The notes below the pieces were generated by a model. The model had not been told where the DNA came from, made no database searches, and was given only the letters and a program-made list of their open reading frames with translations. Source: Alcanivorax sp. REN37 (GTDB lineage: Bacteria; Pseudomonadota; Gammaproteobacteria; Pseudomonadales; Alcanivoracaceae). From it: a stretch of DNA of 64,000 nt. The position numbers and the translations under genes were made by a program. Location of the stretch: contig NZ_JBGCUO010000001.1 of assembly GCF_041102775.1 (NCBI RefSeq), positions 868,001 through 932,000 of the forward strand, read 5' to 3'. Below are positions 8,599 to 20,323 of this stretch, in pieces; within the stretch, counting starts at the first letter, position 1; every line of letters starts with the position of its first letter.

Positions 8599-9413
8599 GG
8601 CGCGCTGGAGCGTTTCCGCAGCGTTGGGTGTTGGCCTCGCTGCTGTTATTGGCGGTCTTGCTGCTGTGGGAGGCGAGTGGGGCGGATCTGTGGGGGGCGG
8701 ATCTGCTCTACCAACGTTGGGGGTTTCCGGGCCGTGACAGTTGGTGGCTGGAGACGGTGCTGCACCGCTGGGTCAAGTATGCAGTGCTGGTGTTGTTTGC
8801 GGCGTTGCTTGGCCTGTGGCTGTGGTTGCTGCGACCGGGTGGCGATCGGTTGTGGCGTTGGCGGCTCGGTTACCTGCTGTTGGCAGCGGCGCTGGCCAGT
8901 GCGCTGGTGCCGTTGCTGAAAGCGGCGACCGGATTCCATTGCCCGGCGGATTTACAGCGTTATGGCGGTGCCGAGTTGTTCCGCCCGCTCTGGTCACTAC
9001 TGCCGCAGGGTGCCCGGCCCGGCCGCTGCTGGCCGGGCGGGCATGCCTCCACTGGCTTCGTTTGGCTGGCGGGTTATTTCGCACTGTGGGACCGCTGGCC
9101 GCGCACCGCCCGGAGGGTGCTCGGGGCGGCGCTGGCACTTGGCGCGTTATTGTCCTGGGGGCGCATGGTGCAAGGAGCCCACTTTTTATCCCACAACCTG
9201 TGGACGCTCTGGATCGATTGGAGCTTGGCGTTGCTGCTATACCGGCTATTGCTGTGGCCGCGGGTCAGCGTTGCTCGTGTGCCAAGACCCGCTGCACTGC
9301 CGGGTCAGCGGCGAGCCGGTCGTGCAGAGCTTGGATTGCCGGAAACGGCTCAATCTTCTCCGGCAGCATCTGGATCGCCCAGCGGATCATCGGGAACGCG
9401 TAGGCATCAATGA
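8595..9413 (+). CDS. PAP2-family membrane phosphatase
   Basis: A 272-residue polytopic membrane phosphatase whose start overlaps the previous stop (ATGA). It belongs to a PAP2 subfamily with degenerate motifs: KAATGFHCP in place of KX6RP, WPGGHAST in place of PSGH, and GRMVQGAHFLSH in place of SRX5HX3D. These enzymes dephosphorylate lipid phosphates such as lipid A, undecaprenyl or phosphatidyl phosphates. About 50 C-terminal residues, low-complexity and rich in Ala, Arg, Ser and Pro, lie beyond the membrane domain. They come from DNA antisense to the GST gene, with which the gene overlaps by 149 bp. Confidence 0.8.
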   Translation: MRRAGAFPQRWVLASLLLLAVLLLWEASGADLWGADLLYQRWGFPGRDSWWLETVLHRWVKYAVLVLFAALLGLWLWLLRPGGDRLWRWRLGYLLLAAALASALVPLLKAATGFHCPADLQRYGGAELFRPLWSLLPQGARPGRCWPGGHASTGFVWLAGYFALWDRWPRTARRVLGAALALGALLSWGRMVQGAHFLSHNLWTLWIDWSLALLLYRLLLWPRVSVARVPRPAALPGQRRAGRAELGLPETAQSSPAASGSPSGSSGTRRHQ

Positions 9414-9879
9414 CGGAGCGGCGATCGAGCATCCATTCGCGCCCTTGCAGGTGCTGTTCCAGCCGTGCCAAGCGGTTGCGCACCAATTCCAGTCCGGCTG
9501 CGCACACCGCTTGCTGTGCGGCGTCGCTGCTGTCGGTGGTATAGCGCTGGGGGCCGAACACTGGCCAGAACGAGGCGTGCAGGTCACTGGTCAGAAACGC
9601 TGACCAACGCTGCTGTTCAGCCTGTTGGCGTAGGTCGTCACCGGCATCTAGGGCCGCTTCCGGGTGTTTGCGGGCGAGGTAATCGAGGATGGCGCCGGCC
9701 TGGGTGAGCAGCCAGCCGTCGTCTTCGCGCAGCACCGGTACGCTGCCGGCCGGGTTCACCGCCAGCAATTCCGGCGAGCCGAATTGGACTTTGACCGCTG
9801 TGTACGGGGCGCCGATCCATTCCAGCACAATGTGGGGTGCCAGTGAGCAGGCGCCGGTAGCGAAGTACAGGGTGGTCAT
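9265..9879 (-). CDS. Glutathione S-transferase family protein
   Basis: A 204-residue cytosolic GST. The thioredoxin-fold N-domain begins TTLYFATGACSLAPHI, where Ser/Cys near residue 11-12 match the beta-class site. The cis-Pro is in AGSVPVL and the glutathione-binding segment around QAGAILDYLA, followed by an all-helical domain. It resembles the GstA/beta class, which conjugates or reduces electrophiles; the substrate is unknown. Its 3' end overlaps the convergent PAP2 gene. Confidence 0.9.
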   Translation of the reverse strand: MTTLYFATGACSLAPHIVLEWIGAPYTAVKVQFGSPELLAVNPAGSVPVLREDDGWLLTQAGAILDYLARKHPEAALDAGDDLRQQAEQQRWSAFLTSDLHASFWPVFGPQRYTTDSSDAAQQAVCAAGLELVRNRLARLEQHLQGREWMLDRRSVIDAYAFPMIRWAIQMLPEKIEPFPAIQALHDRLAADPAVQRVLAHEQR

Positions 9880-9977
9880 GGCAAGGCTCCAACAGCAACA
9901 GTAGAGCAGCCACTGTCGGCAACCGTGATGACCACAGCAAGGCGCGGCGGCAGGCTTTTACAATCTTGGCTTGTTGT

Positions 9978-10448
9978 TTAGCGGTGGTAGGGATGCCCCA
10001 CTAGCAGCGACCAGGCGCGGTAGACCTGTTCAGCCAGTAGGATGCGCACCAGCGGGTGTGGCAGCGTGAGGTCGGACAGCGACCACTGCGGAAACCGTGC
10101 CGACAGCTCTGAGCATAGGCCGTCAGGACCGCCCACCAGCACGTTAAGATCCTGGCCCTGATCGCGCAGGCGACCCAGTTCATTGGACAGTTGGTGGGTG
10201 GTGAGGCGGCGGCCGGTGACTTCCAACGCCACAGTCCGGCAGCCAGGGTATTTGGCGAGGCGTTTTTCCAATGCTGCCGCTTCCTGGCGCACCAACGAAC
10301 GGGTGTCGCTGCCGGGGCCACGTTTGGGCAGCGGCAGTTCCTCGATATCGAGGCGAATGTCTTGGGTCAGGCGGCGCTGGTACTCGCTGACGCCGGCTTC
10401 AACCCAGTCCGGCATGCGCGTGCCCAACGCCAGCAGGCGTACGCGCAA
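9978..10448 (-). CDS. rlmH: 23S rRNA pseudouridine-1915 N3-methyltransferase RlmH
   Basis: A SPOUT-family methyltransferase that modifies m3-pseudouridine 1915 in helix 69 of 23S rRNA. The 156 residues are standard length. The start RVRLLALGTRMPDWV, the SAM-binding knot VGGPDG, and the C-terminal LAEQVYRAWSLLVGHPYHR are all family hallmarks. It starts one base after the rsfS stop and is co-transcribed with it. Confidence 0.97.
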   Translation of the reverse strand: MRVRLLALGTRMPDWVEAGVSEYQRRLTQDIRLDIEELPLPKRGPGSDTRSLVRQEAAALEKRLAKYPGCRTVALEVTGRRLTTHQLSNELGRLRDQGQDLNVLVGGPDGLCSELSARFPQWSLSDLTLPHPLVRILLAEQVYRAWSLLVGHPYHR

Positions 10449-10449
10449 A

Positions 10450-10812
10450 TCAGGCGTCCTGGTCTTTGGCGCGGTCCGGGTGGTGGTCCGGGTTGCGCCA
10501 CAGGCGTTCCAGGTCGTAGAACTCGCGGGTGGCCGGCTGCATCACGTGGACGATCACATCGCCCAAGTCCACCAGCACCCATTCGGAACTGGTCATGCCT
10601 TCCACGCCTACCGGCAGATGGCCGGCTTTCTTCACTTCTTCCACCACGTTGTCGGCCAAGGCCTTAACGTGCCGGGAAGAAGTGCCGGTGGCGATGATCA
10701 TATGGTCGGCAATGCTGGTGATGCCGCGCACGTCCAGGTGGGTGAGGTTCTTGGCCTTGAGGTCTTCCAGTGCGGCCAGAGCGATGTCGTACAGAGAGCG
10801 GGTATCAGTCAT
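10450..10812 (-). CDS. rsfS: Ribosomal silencing factor RsfS
   Basis: A 120-residue DUF143/Iojap protein that binds ribosomal protein uL14 on the 50S subunit and blocks subunit joining during starvation. The core [19 protein letters not shown] and the later [14 protein letters not shown] are the conserved RsfS segments. The start overlaps the nadD 3' end by 8 nt, consistent with coupling in the proA-nadD-rsfS-rlmH operon. Confidence 0.97.
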   Translation of the reverse strand: MTDTRSLYDIALAALEDLKAKNLTHLDVRGITSIADHMIIATGTSSRHVKALADNVVEEVKKAGHLPVGVEGMTSSEWVLVDLGDVIVHVMQPATREFYDLERLWRNPDHHPDRAKDQDA

Positions 10813-11479
10813 GCGAGTCCTGGGAATTGCGGTCTAGTGTCGGCAGGTGCCGCGCATTATACAGACCTTCACGGTAAATGAAGTCCGCCACGCCGGCATC
10901 GAGTCCGGGGTGGCGTTGGCCCGCCGCCAGCGCGGTACGGATGGCGGTGGAGGAGTGTTCCAGGCAAGGCGCGGTGAGCATTAATCGCAACCCGGCCGGC
11001 TGCCCGCGCAGCGCTGCGGCGTCGGCCGACGTGAAAGCCGCTGCCACCGCTGGGTCTGCGGCTGCCGCGCCGGGGCGTGGTAGCACTGCCAAGTGGCACA
11101 GCGCTGGATAGTGCTGCCACCGGTGCCAGTGGTGCAGCGAGGCGAAGCTGTCGGCGCCGACTACCCACACCAGTGGCCGCTCGGGGCCGATGTGCTGACG
11201 GAAATGTTCCAGCGTAGCCAGTGTGTAAGACGGCCCCGGCTGACGCAGCTCCCAGTCATCAACTTTCAATTCCGGTGCGTCGGCGGCGGCCAGCTGCAGC
11301 ATTGCCAGCCGCTGCGCCGGGCTGGCGTACGGCTGTGGTCGGTGTGGTGGAACGGCGTTGGGTAATAGATGCACCGGCCCGCCTAGCGCTGCGGCCACCG
11401 CCCGCGCCGCCGCCACATGGGCGGCATGCACCGGGTCGAAGGTGCCGCCGTACAGCGCCAGCGGGGCCGAGGAGGTCAT
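10805..11479 (-). CDS. nadD: Nicotinate-mononucleotide adenylyltransferase NadD
   Basis: Adenylates nicotinate mononucleotide in NAD biosynthesis. The product is 224 residues. The nucleotidyltransferase signature [11 protein letters not shown] is at about 10-20, and SSTAIRTAL, the ISST(x)IR-type motif, is near the C-terminus. The ATG at 11479 is chosen because it overlaps the proA stop (TAATG); the longer frame adds residues antisense to nothing family-like. Confidence 0.96.
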   Translation of the reverse strand: MTSSAPLALYGGTFDPVHAAHVAAARAVAAALGGPVHLLPNAVPPHRPQPYASPAQRLAMLQLAAADAPELKVDDWELRQPGPSYTLATLEHFRQHIGPERPLVWVVGADSFASLHHWHRWQHYPALCHLAVLPRPGAAAADPAVAAAFTSADAAALRGQPAGLRLMLTAPCLEHSSTAIRTALAAGQRHPGLDAGVADFIYREGLYNARHLPTLDRNSQDSHD

Positions 11480-12747
11480 TAGCTGCGCACGTGGCCGTCG
11501 CCCAGCACCACCCATTTGTTGCTGGTCAGGCCGTTCAAGCCCACCGGGCCACGGGCGTGGAACTTATCGGTGGAGATGCCGATTTCGGCACCCAAGCCGT
11601 ACTCGAAGCCGTCGGCAAAGCGGGTGGAGGCGTTGACCATCACCGAACTGGAATCGACCTCAGTGAGGAAGCGCCGCGAACGGGTGTAGTTCTCGGTGAT
11701 GATCGATTCGGTGTGGCCGGAGCTGTAGCGGTTGATGTGCTCGATGGCCGCGTCCAGCCCGTCGACAATCTTCACCGCCAGAATCGGCGCTAGATATTCT
11801 TCGTGCCAGTCCTCTTCGGTGGCGGCGGTGAGCGCGCTGATGCGGCCCGCCAGCAGCGCCAACGTGGCCGGGCAGCCGCGCAACGCCACGCCTTTTTCTG
11901 CCAGCGCGGCGGCAATCGGCGGCAGCATGGTGTCCGCCACCGCGCGGCTCACCAGCAGCGTTTCGGTGGTGTTGCAGGTGCCGTAACGGTGGGTTTTGGC
12001 GTTCAGCGTCACCGGCAGCGCCTTGTCGAAATCGGCGTCGTCATCGATGTACAGGTGGCAGTTGCCATCCAAGTGCTTGATCACCGGTACCCGCGCATTG
12101 TTGCTAATGCGTTCGATCAGTCCCTTGCCGCCGCGCGGCACGATCACATCGACGTATTCCGGGTGCTGGATCAAGGCGTCGACCATGGCGCGATCGGTGG
12201 TGTCGATCACCTGTACCGCGTGCTCCGGCAGCCCGGCAGCGGCGAGGCCCTCACGGATGCAGGCGGCGATGGCTTGGTTGGCCTGCAGTGCTTCCGAGCC
12301 ACCACGCAGGATGGCGGCGTTGCCGGACTTCAGGCACAGCGCGGCGGCATCGATGGTCACGTTGGGGCGCGATTCGTAGATGATGCCGACCACGCCCAAC
12401 GGTACCCGCATCTGGCCCACTTGGATGCCGGACGGCAGGTAGCGCAGGCCAGTGATTTCGCCGATCGGATCGGTGAGGGCAGCCACTTGCTCCAACCCGG
12501 TGAGCATGTCATCGAAGCGTTCCGGGGTCAGTTCGAGCCGGTCGAGCATCGCGTCGTCGAGGCCGTTGGCACGGCCGGCGGCCATGTCAGCGGCGTTGGC
12601 GGACAGGATGCTGTCGCGATGGCGGACCAAGGCATTGCCGATTTCCTGCAGCGCAGTGTTCTTGGCGGCGGTACTGGCACGGGCCATGGCGCGTGAAGCA
12701 TCACGGGCTTGGGTGCCGAGGCGGCGCATGTAATCAAGATGGGTCAT
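11479..12747 (-). CDS. proA: Gamma-glutamyl phosphate reductase ProA
   Basis: NADPH-dependent reduction of gamma-glutamyl phosphate to the semialdehyde in proline biosynthesis. The 422 residues have the aldehyde-dehydrogenase fold. Visible segments are [12 protein letters not shown] (cofactor site), ILRGGSEA, the catalytic-Cys region YGTCNTTET and the C-terminal GLEYGLG-like [15 protein letters not shown] 12747 is used; a TTG at 12762 is also in frame. It is the first gene of the run into nadD-rsfS-rlmH. proB is not in the window. Confidence 0.96.
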   Translation of the reverse strand: MTHLDYMRRLGTQARDASRAMARASTAAKNTALQEIGNALVRHRDSILSANAADMAAGRANGLDDAMLDRLELTPERFDDMLTGLEQVAALTDPIGEITGLRYLPSGIQVGQMRVPLGVVGIIYESRPNVTIDAAALCLKSGNAAILRGGSEALQANQAIAACIREGLAAAGLPEHAVQVIDTTDRAMVDALIQHPEYVDVIVPRGGKGLIERISNNARVPVIKHLDGNCHLYIDDDADFDKALPVTLNAKTHRYGTCNTTETLLVSRAVADTMLPPIAAALAEKGVALRGCPATLALLAGRISALTAATEEDWHEEYLAPILAVKIVDGLDAAIEHINRYSSGHTESIITENYTRSRRFLTEVDSSSVMVNASTRFADGFEYGLGAEIGISTDKFHARGPVGLNGLTSNKWVVLGDGHVRS

Positions 12748-12784
12748 GGTGGTCAGGGCCAATCCGATTCAATGAAAGATTAAC

Positions 12785-12790
12785 ATTATA
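12785..12790 (-). promoter_or_regulatory. Candidate -10 element for the proA-nadD-rsfS-rlmH operon
   Basis: On the minus strand a perfect TATAAT, preceded by GGC, lies about 38 nt upstream of the proA ATG. No good -35 hexamer is visible at 16-18 nt, so this is a partial match only. Confidence 0.4.
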
Positions 12791-12903
12791 GCCTCGCTGG
12801 ACCGTTTACGCGCTCCCGCAAATACCACAGAATGCCTCGTGCTCAGTCGAAAGACTGAGCGAGCACGCACTATCAGGAAACCAGACCTATCGAAGGGCAT
12901 GCG

Positions 12904-14259
12904 ATGGCCAGTGCCACGACATCGCCCTCACAACAAGAACAACAGGCCAGCCTTGGAGGCCGTTTCATGGGATTTTCGTTCCAGTCTTACGACCGGGGGG
13001 CGATCAAAGCCGTGCCGCACGCGTTTTGGGTGGGGCAGTGGCGCATTGATTACCTGGCGTTCTCATCCCCGGAGAATGCACACAAACCACCGCTGCTGGT
13101 GATCGGCGGCGCGTTCCAGAATTTCACGTCCTACAAGTATTCGGTCGAGGCCATCTACAACGATTTTCCGGTGGTGCTGGTGGACCTGCCGTCGCTGGGC
13201 AACAACGACCAGTTGTCGCCGGAACTGGGCATGGAAGACTTAGCCGATCTGCTGCACGAGTTCGTGGTGTTCACCGGCGTCGAAAAAGTGCATGTGATGG
13301 GGCTGTCGCTGGGCTCTGCGATTGCCAGCACCTTTGCCTACAAATACCCCGCGCTGATGGACAAGCTGATCGTGGCCGGCATTGTGGTGCGGCCGCGTAA
13401 GAGCTGGCGGATGCTGGTAGAAGAGTCCGTGCGGGTGCTCGACGAAGGCCGCATGGATGAGTTCTCCCAGGCGGTGGTGCTGTATTTGGTGAACTACGAA
13501 CGGCTGGCGGAAACCGGCATCACGCCCACCGCGCGGCGCCTGTTCTACCGGCAAATGAAAATGCTCAGCGACAACGAGCGTGAGCGCTACAAGATTAACG
13601 GCCGGCGGCTGTTGTCGGTGGAAGGTCTGCTCGGTTATCCGCAGTGTGAAACGCTGGTCACCACCGGCGAGTTCGACAGCTTTACGCTGCCGTGGGAGAA
13701 CGCTGCGTTCGCCGCGCGCTGCCCGAATGCCCGCTTTGCCTTGATCAAGGGGGCCGACCACTTGCCGCAGCTGGAAAAGCGCGACGAATCATTGGCGCTA
13801 TTTTCGGCGTTCCTGCGCGGTGATCCGCTGGAGCCGTTGGCTGGGCTGACGCTGTATCCGAAGCACAAACTTGGCCACCTGGAGCGGCGCCGTGGTGAAC
13901 GGCTGGTGCCGTGCAACACCCGTGGCCGGGTCACTTGTGCGTCGCGAGTCAGCGACCGGCTCGGTTTCGAGCGGGCGGTGAAGGTGGTCGACATCAACTT
14001 TTTCGGTTGCTTGATCAAGCTCGACACGCCGGGTTTCCCGATCGCTGATCACGCCCGTGACTGCACCCTGCATCTGGCATCGCCGGAGCTGGAACTGGAA
14101 TTGCTGGTGTTCGACTACGATGAAAGTGGTTTGCTGCGTTGTTTGTTCAAGCACGGCAATATCGCTGCTGCCGAACGGTTTGCCGCGTTGCTGAAAGACC
14201 CGGCGCTGTTCTTGTCCCCCGGTCCCAGCGCCGTCAAGGTGCATACCCTCTACGGCTGA
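12904..14259 (+). CDS. Alpha/beta hydrolase fused to a C-terminal PilZ domain
   Basis: A 451-residue two-domain cytosolic protein. Residues ~20-300 are an alpha/beta hydrolase with nucleophile elbow GLSLGS (Ser near 137), an acid in the GEFDSF region and His in GADHLPQ. Residues ~320-445 resemble a PilZ c-di-GMP-binding domain: an arginine motif RRRGER, then DINFFG in place of the usual (D/N)xSxxG. The Ser-to-Asn change may weaken or retune ligand binding. Similar hydrolase-PilZ proteins exist in Pseudomonas (recalled, not checked). It is monocistronic, with a large inverted repeat right after the stop. The substrate is unknown. Confidence 0.75.
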   Translation: MASATTSPSQQEQQASLGGRFMGFSFQSYDRGAIKAVPHAFWVGQWRIDYLAFSSPENAHKPPLLVIGGAFQNFTSYKYSVEAIYNDFPVVLVDLPSLGNNDQLSPELGMEDLADLLHEFVVFTGVEKVHVMGLSLGSAIASTFAYKYPALMDKLIVAGIVVRPRKSWRMLVEESVRVLDEGRMDEFSQAVVLYLVNYERLAETGITPTARRLFYRQMKMLSDNERERYKINGRRLLSVEGLLGYPQCETLVTTGEFDSFTLPWENAAFAARCPNARFALIKGADHLPQLEKRDESLALFSAFLRGDPLEPLAGLTLYPKHKLGHLERRRGERLVPCNTRGRVTCASRVSDRLGFERAVKVVDINFFGCLIKLDTPGFPIADHARDCTLHLASPELELELLVFDYDESGLLRCLFKHGNIAAAERFAALLKDPALFLSPGPSAVKVHTLYG

Positions 14260-14275
14260 CCGCCGTTTTCCTGAG

Positions 14276-14330
14276 CCAGATCAAGATTCACCCCGGTTGC
14301 CGAGTCTGTAACCGGTGGATCTTGATCTGG
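14276..14330 (+). repeat. Long imperfect inverted repeat 17 nt after the hydrolase-PilZ stop
   Basis: The left arm starts CCAGATCAAGAT and the right arm ends ATCTTGATCTGG. The arms continue inward to a CCGGTT/AACCGG core, giving a stem of about 21 bp with one mismatch, two extra C on the left and an 11-nt loop. No U-tract follows. It could be a transcript-end hairpin or a regulator site for the small gene at 14395. Confidence 0.6.
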
Positions 14331-14394
14331 TGCAAGGTTCCGATCTGCCACTGTGGTGCCATGGACTCCTGACGTTTATTGCAGGAGAGCAACC

Positions 14395-14541
14395 ATGGAA
14401 GTGTTTGGCGAACTGTTCACCACCGGCAGCGGTTTCCTGTCACTGTTGATTGCTGTCGGCATGCTGCTGATCCCGGTGGGCATCGGTGTTGCGCTGGTCA
14501 CCGGGCCGCTGAAAGCGACCCAGGACCAGGAACCGTCCTGA
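14395..14541 (+). CDS. DUF3149 small single-pass membrane protein
   Basis: A 48-residue protein with one hydrophobic segment (about residues 12-36, ending GIGVALVTGP) flanked by short polar ends. The ATG at 14395 has AGGAGA 8 nt upstream. Length and layout match the DUF3149 family of small membrane proteins; no function is established. A strong intrinsic terminator follows 37 nt later, so it is probably a single-gene transcript. Confidence 0.75.
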   Translation: MEVFGELFTTGSGFLSLLIAVGMLLIPVGIGVALVTGPLKATQDQEPS

Positions 14542-14578
14542 GCTCCAGACCAGTCGGGGGATTGCACGGAGCCGGGAA

Positions 14579-14613
14579 CGCGGCGCCTCTTCACGGAGGC
14601 GCCGCGTTTTTTT
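14579..14613 (+). terminator. Intrinsic terminator after the DUF3149 gene
   Basis: An 11-bp GC-rich stem (CGCGGCGCCTC paired with GAGGCGCCGCG) is followed immediately by a run of seven T. The T-run abuts the stop codon of the convergent methyltransferase gene. Confidence 0.9.
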
Positions 14614-15472
14614 ATGCGCCGGTGCGCGCTTCGATGACGCGTACGAACGGCGTGCCGCGCACTACCGGGATCGGCAGCGTTTGGTAGAAGTGCTCCGGGT
14701 TGTGCACTGTCACGTGGTCGAAGCCTTGTGCCTGCACGTGATGGCCCGCCTCGGCATCGCTGCCGAAATGGAAACTCACTGAACTGCGCGACACCGCGCC
14801 GAGCAAACCGCGCAGGGTCTGCATGGTGCGGTGAAACGGATGGTCATCCAGCAAAGGATAGTTGTCGGTTAAATAGCGCGCGAACGGAAAACCTTGCATG
14901 GCGCGGGCCAGTCGGCGCCAGAACGGATCCATGGCAGTGAGCGGAAAATAATTCACCAGCCCTTCGGTGATCACCAGCAGCGGTCGGCTGCGGTCAAAGT
15001 GGTCGGCCAGCACCTGTTCCAGTGAGTCTGCGCCCTGCTCGTGGAAAATGTTCAGCGGCAGCGCTTGGTGGCGGGGCCCCAGTGCACCCAAGCGCGCCAG
15101 CAGGGCCTGCTTGCGGTCGGCCATGTCCGGCAGGTCAGCTTCGATGTAATGCAGCTGTGGATAGCGCTGCCGAAACCGGTAACCGCGCGGTGACAGACCA
15201 CAGGCGATTTCGATCACTTGGGTGACGCCGTCGCTGATGGCCTGCTCCAGCAAGTGGTCAATCAGATGGTGCCGTTGCAGTAGGAAGGTGCGGATGTTGC
15301 CGCCTACCAGTCGCCCGCCGACCGCTTCGAACGGGGCCAACGCGTGGTACAGCAGCGCGCCGGTGCGGGTATGGAACGCAGGCGCTGAGAGGCCATTTTT
15401 CTCCCACACATGGCCGGTGTAGAGCGCAGTGAAGGAAATCGAGGAAGTGTCGGTGGCGTCTCGCTTGAACAT
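14612..15472 (-). CDS. Class I SAM-dependent methyltransferase, leucine carboxyl methyltransferase-like
   Basis: A 286-residue protein of the LCM/PPM1-like family (Pfam PF04072 type). The SAM-binding segment is VIEIACGLSPRGYRF, followed by YIEADLPDM, where the acidic residue should bind SAM ribose, and LVITEGLVNYF. The ATG at 15472 begins MFKRDATDT; the longer frame is low-complexity. In bacteria these enzymes often methylate carboxylates of small metabolites or polyketide-like intermediates. The target here is unknown. Confidence 0.8.
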   Translation of the reverse strand: MFKRDATDTSSISFTALYTGHVWEKNGLSAPAFHTRTGALLYHALAPFEAVGGRLVGGNIRTFLLQRHHLIDHLLEQAISDGVTQVIEIACGLSPRGYRFRQRYPQLHYIEADLPDMADRKQALLARLGALGPRHQALPLNIFHEQGADSLEQVLADHFDRSRPLLVITEGLVNYFPLTAMDPFWRRLARAMQGFPFARYLTDNYPLLDDHPFHRTMQTLRGLLGAVSRSSVSFHFGSDAEAGHHVQAQGFDHVTVHNPEHFYQTLPIPVVRGTPFVRVIEARTGA

Positions 15473-15567
15473 GTCCGGTCCGGAGCAACGAAAGAACCGG
15501 CAGCTTAGCAGTGCCGTCGCCGCAGCGGGCCGACCATGCGGTCCGGCGCGGGGGGCGCCAGAGCGAT

Positions 15568-16561
15568 TTACAGTTCCAACACCGCCGGCAGCGGCTGCCC
15601 GCCAAGCCGCAGCACCAAACTGGTGAGGTGCTGCCAAGGATCGCCGTCCGCCATGCCTTTGAGCGCCTGATCGGCACGGGCGGCCAGCGCCACCGCCTGC
15701 TGCACCCCAGCCGGGCCGAGCCGGCGCGCTTGCTGTTGCAATTGGCGCAGACGCTGCGGCGGCAGTCGACCGGGGTCTTCACCGCCAATGATCTGCGCCA
15801 GTTGCCGTACTTCGCGGGTCAAGGCCCAGAGCACTACCGGTGACTCCACTCCTTCAGCGTGCAAGGTGTCGAGGATGCGCAGCGCGCGCGGCAGGTCACC
15901 GCCGCCGAGCGCGTCGCCAAGGTCGAACGGACTGAAACGGCTGCTGTGGCCGACGGCCGCTTCCACCTGTTCCGGCGTCAAGGTGGCGCCGGGGAACAGC
16001 AGCGCCAACTTGTCCACTTCCTGAGCGGCTGCCAGCAGGTTGCCTTCGCTGCGCTCCACCAGCAGCGCCAGCGCGTCGCCGCTGGCGGCAAGGCCGAGGC
16101 GGCGCAGCCGCGCTTCAATCCAGCCGGGCAGTTGGCCGGCGGCCACCGGCCATACTTCGATCATGGCGCCGACCTGGTCCAACGCCTTCACCCAGCGGCT
16201 GCCGTGATCGCGGCGGCGGTCGAGTTTGGAGCAGCTAATCACCAGCAGGGTATCGGGGGGGGGCGCTTCCAACAGCTGCACCAGCATCTCGCTGGCGCTT
16301 TTGTCGGGGCGCTTTTCGCCGAGTCTGACTTCGAGGATGCGGGCGCCGCCGAACAAACTCAGGCTCTGCGCTTCGGCATAGAGGGCGGGCCAGTCGATGC
16401 CGCTGTCGGCGGAAAATAAGTGCCGCTCATCGAAGCCTTTATCGCGCGCGGTGCGGCGCAGCAGGTCGGTGCATTCCTGCTGTTGGAATGGCTCATCGCC
16501 GCTCACCAGGTAGGCTGGCAGCAGGCCGTTCTGGGCCAGCTGCCGAGACAGCGCTTCCGGC

Positions 16562-16572
<11 letters not shown>
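15568..16572 (-). CDS. holA: DNA polymerase III delta subunit HolA
   Basis: The clamp-loader subunit that opens the beta sliding clamp. It has 334 residues, starts MQIKPEALSRQL, and the PAYLVSGDEP segment and C-terminal helical bundle match the family. It overlaps lptE by 11 nt, in the conserved order leuS-lptE-holA. Confidence 0.95.
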
Positions 16573-20287
<3,715 letters not shown>

Positions 20288-20323
20288 TCGCCATCGGTTC
20301 CGGTGCCCAACACGGCGGCTGGC

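Noticed and set aside
10183-12696. Plus-strand ORFs of 150-300 codons opposite rlmH, rsfS, nadD and proA
   Set aside because: GC-driven shadows of well-supported minus-strand genes; compositions are Arg/Gly/Ala/His-biased.
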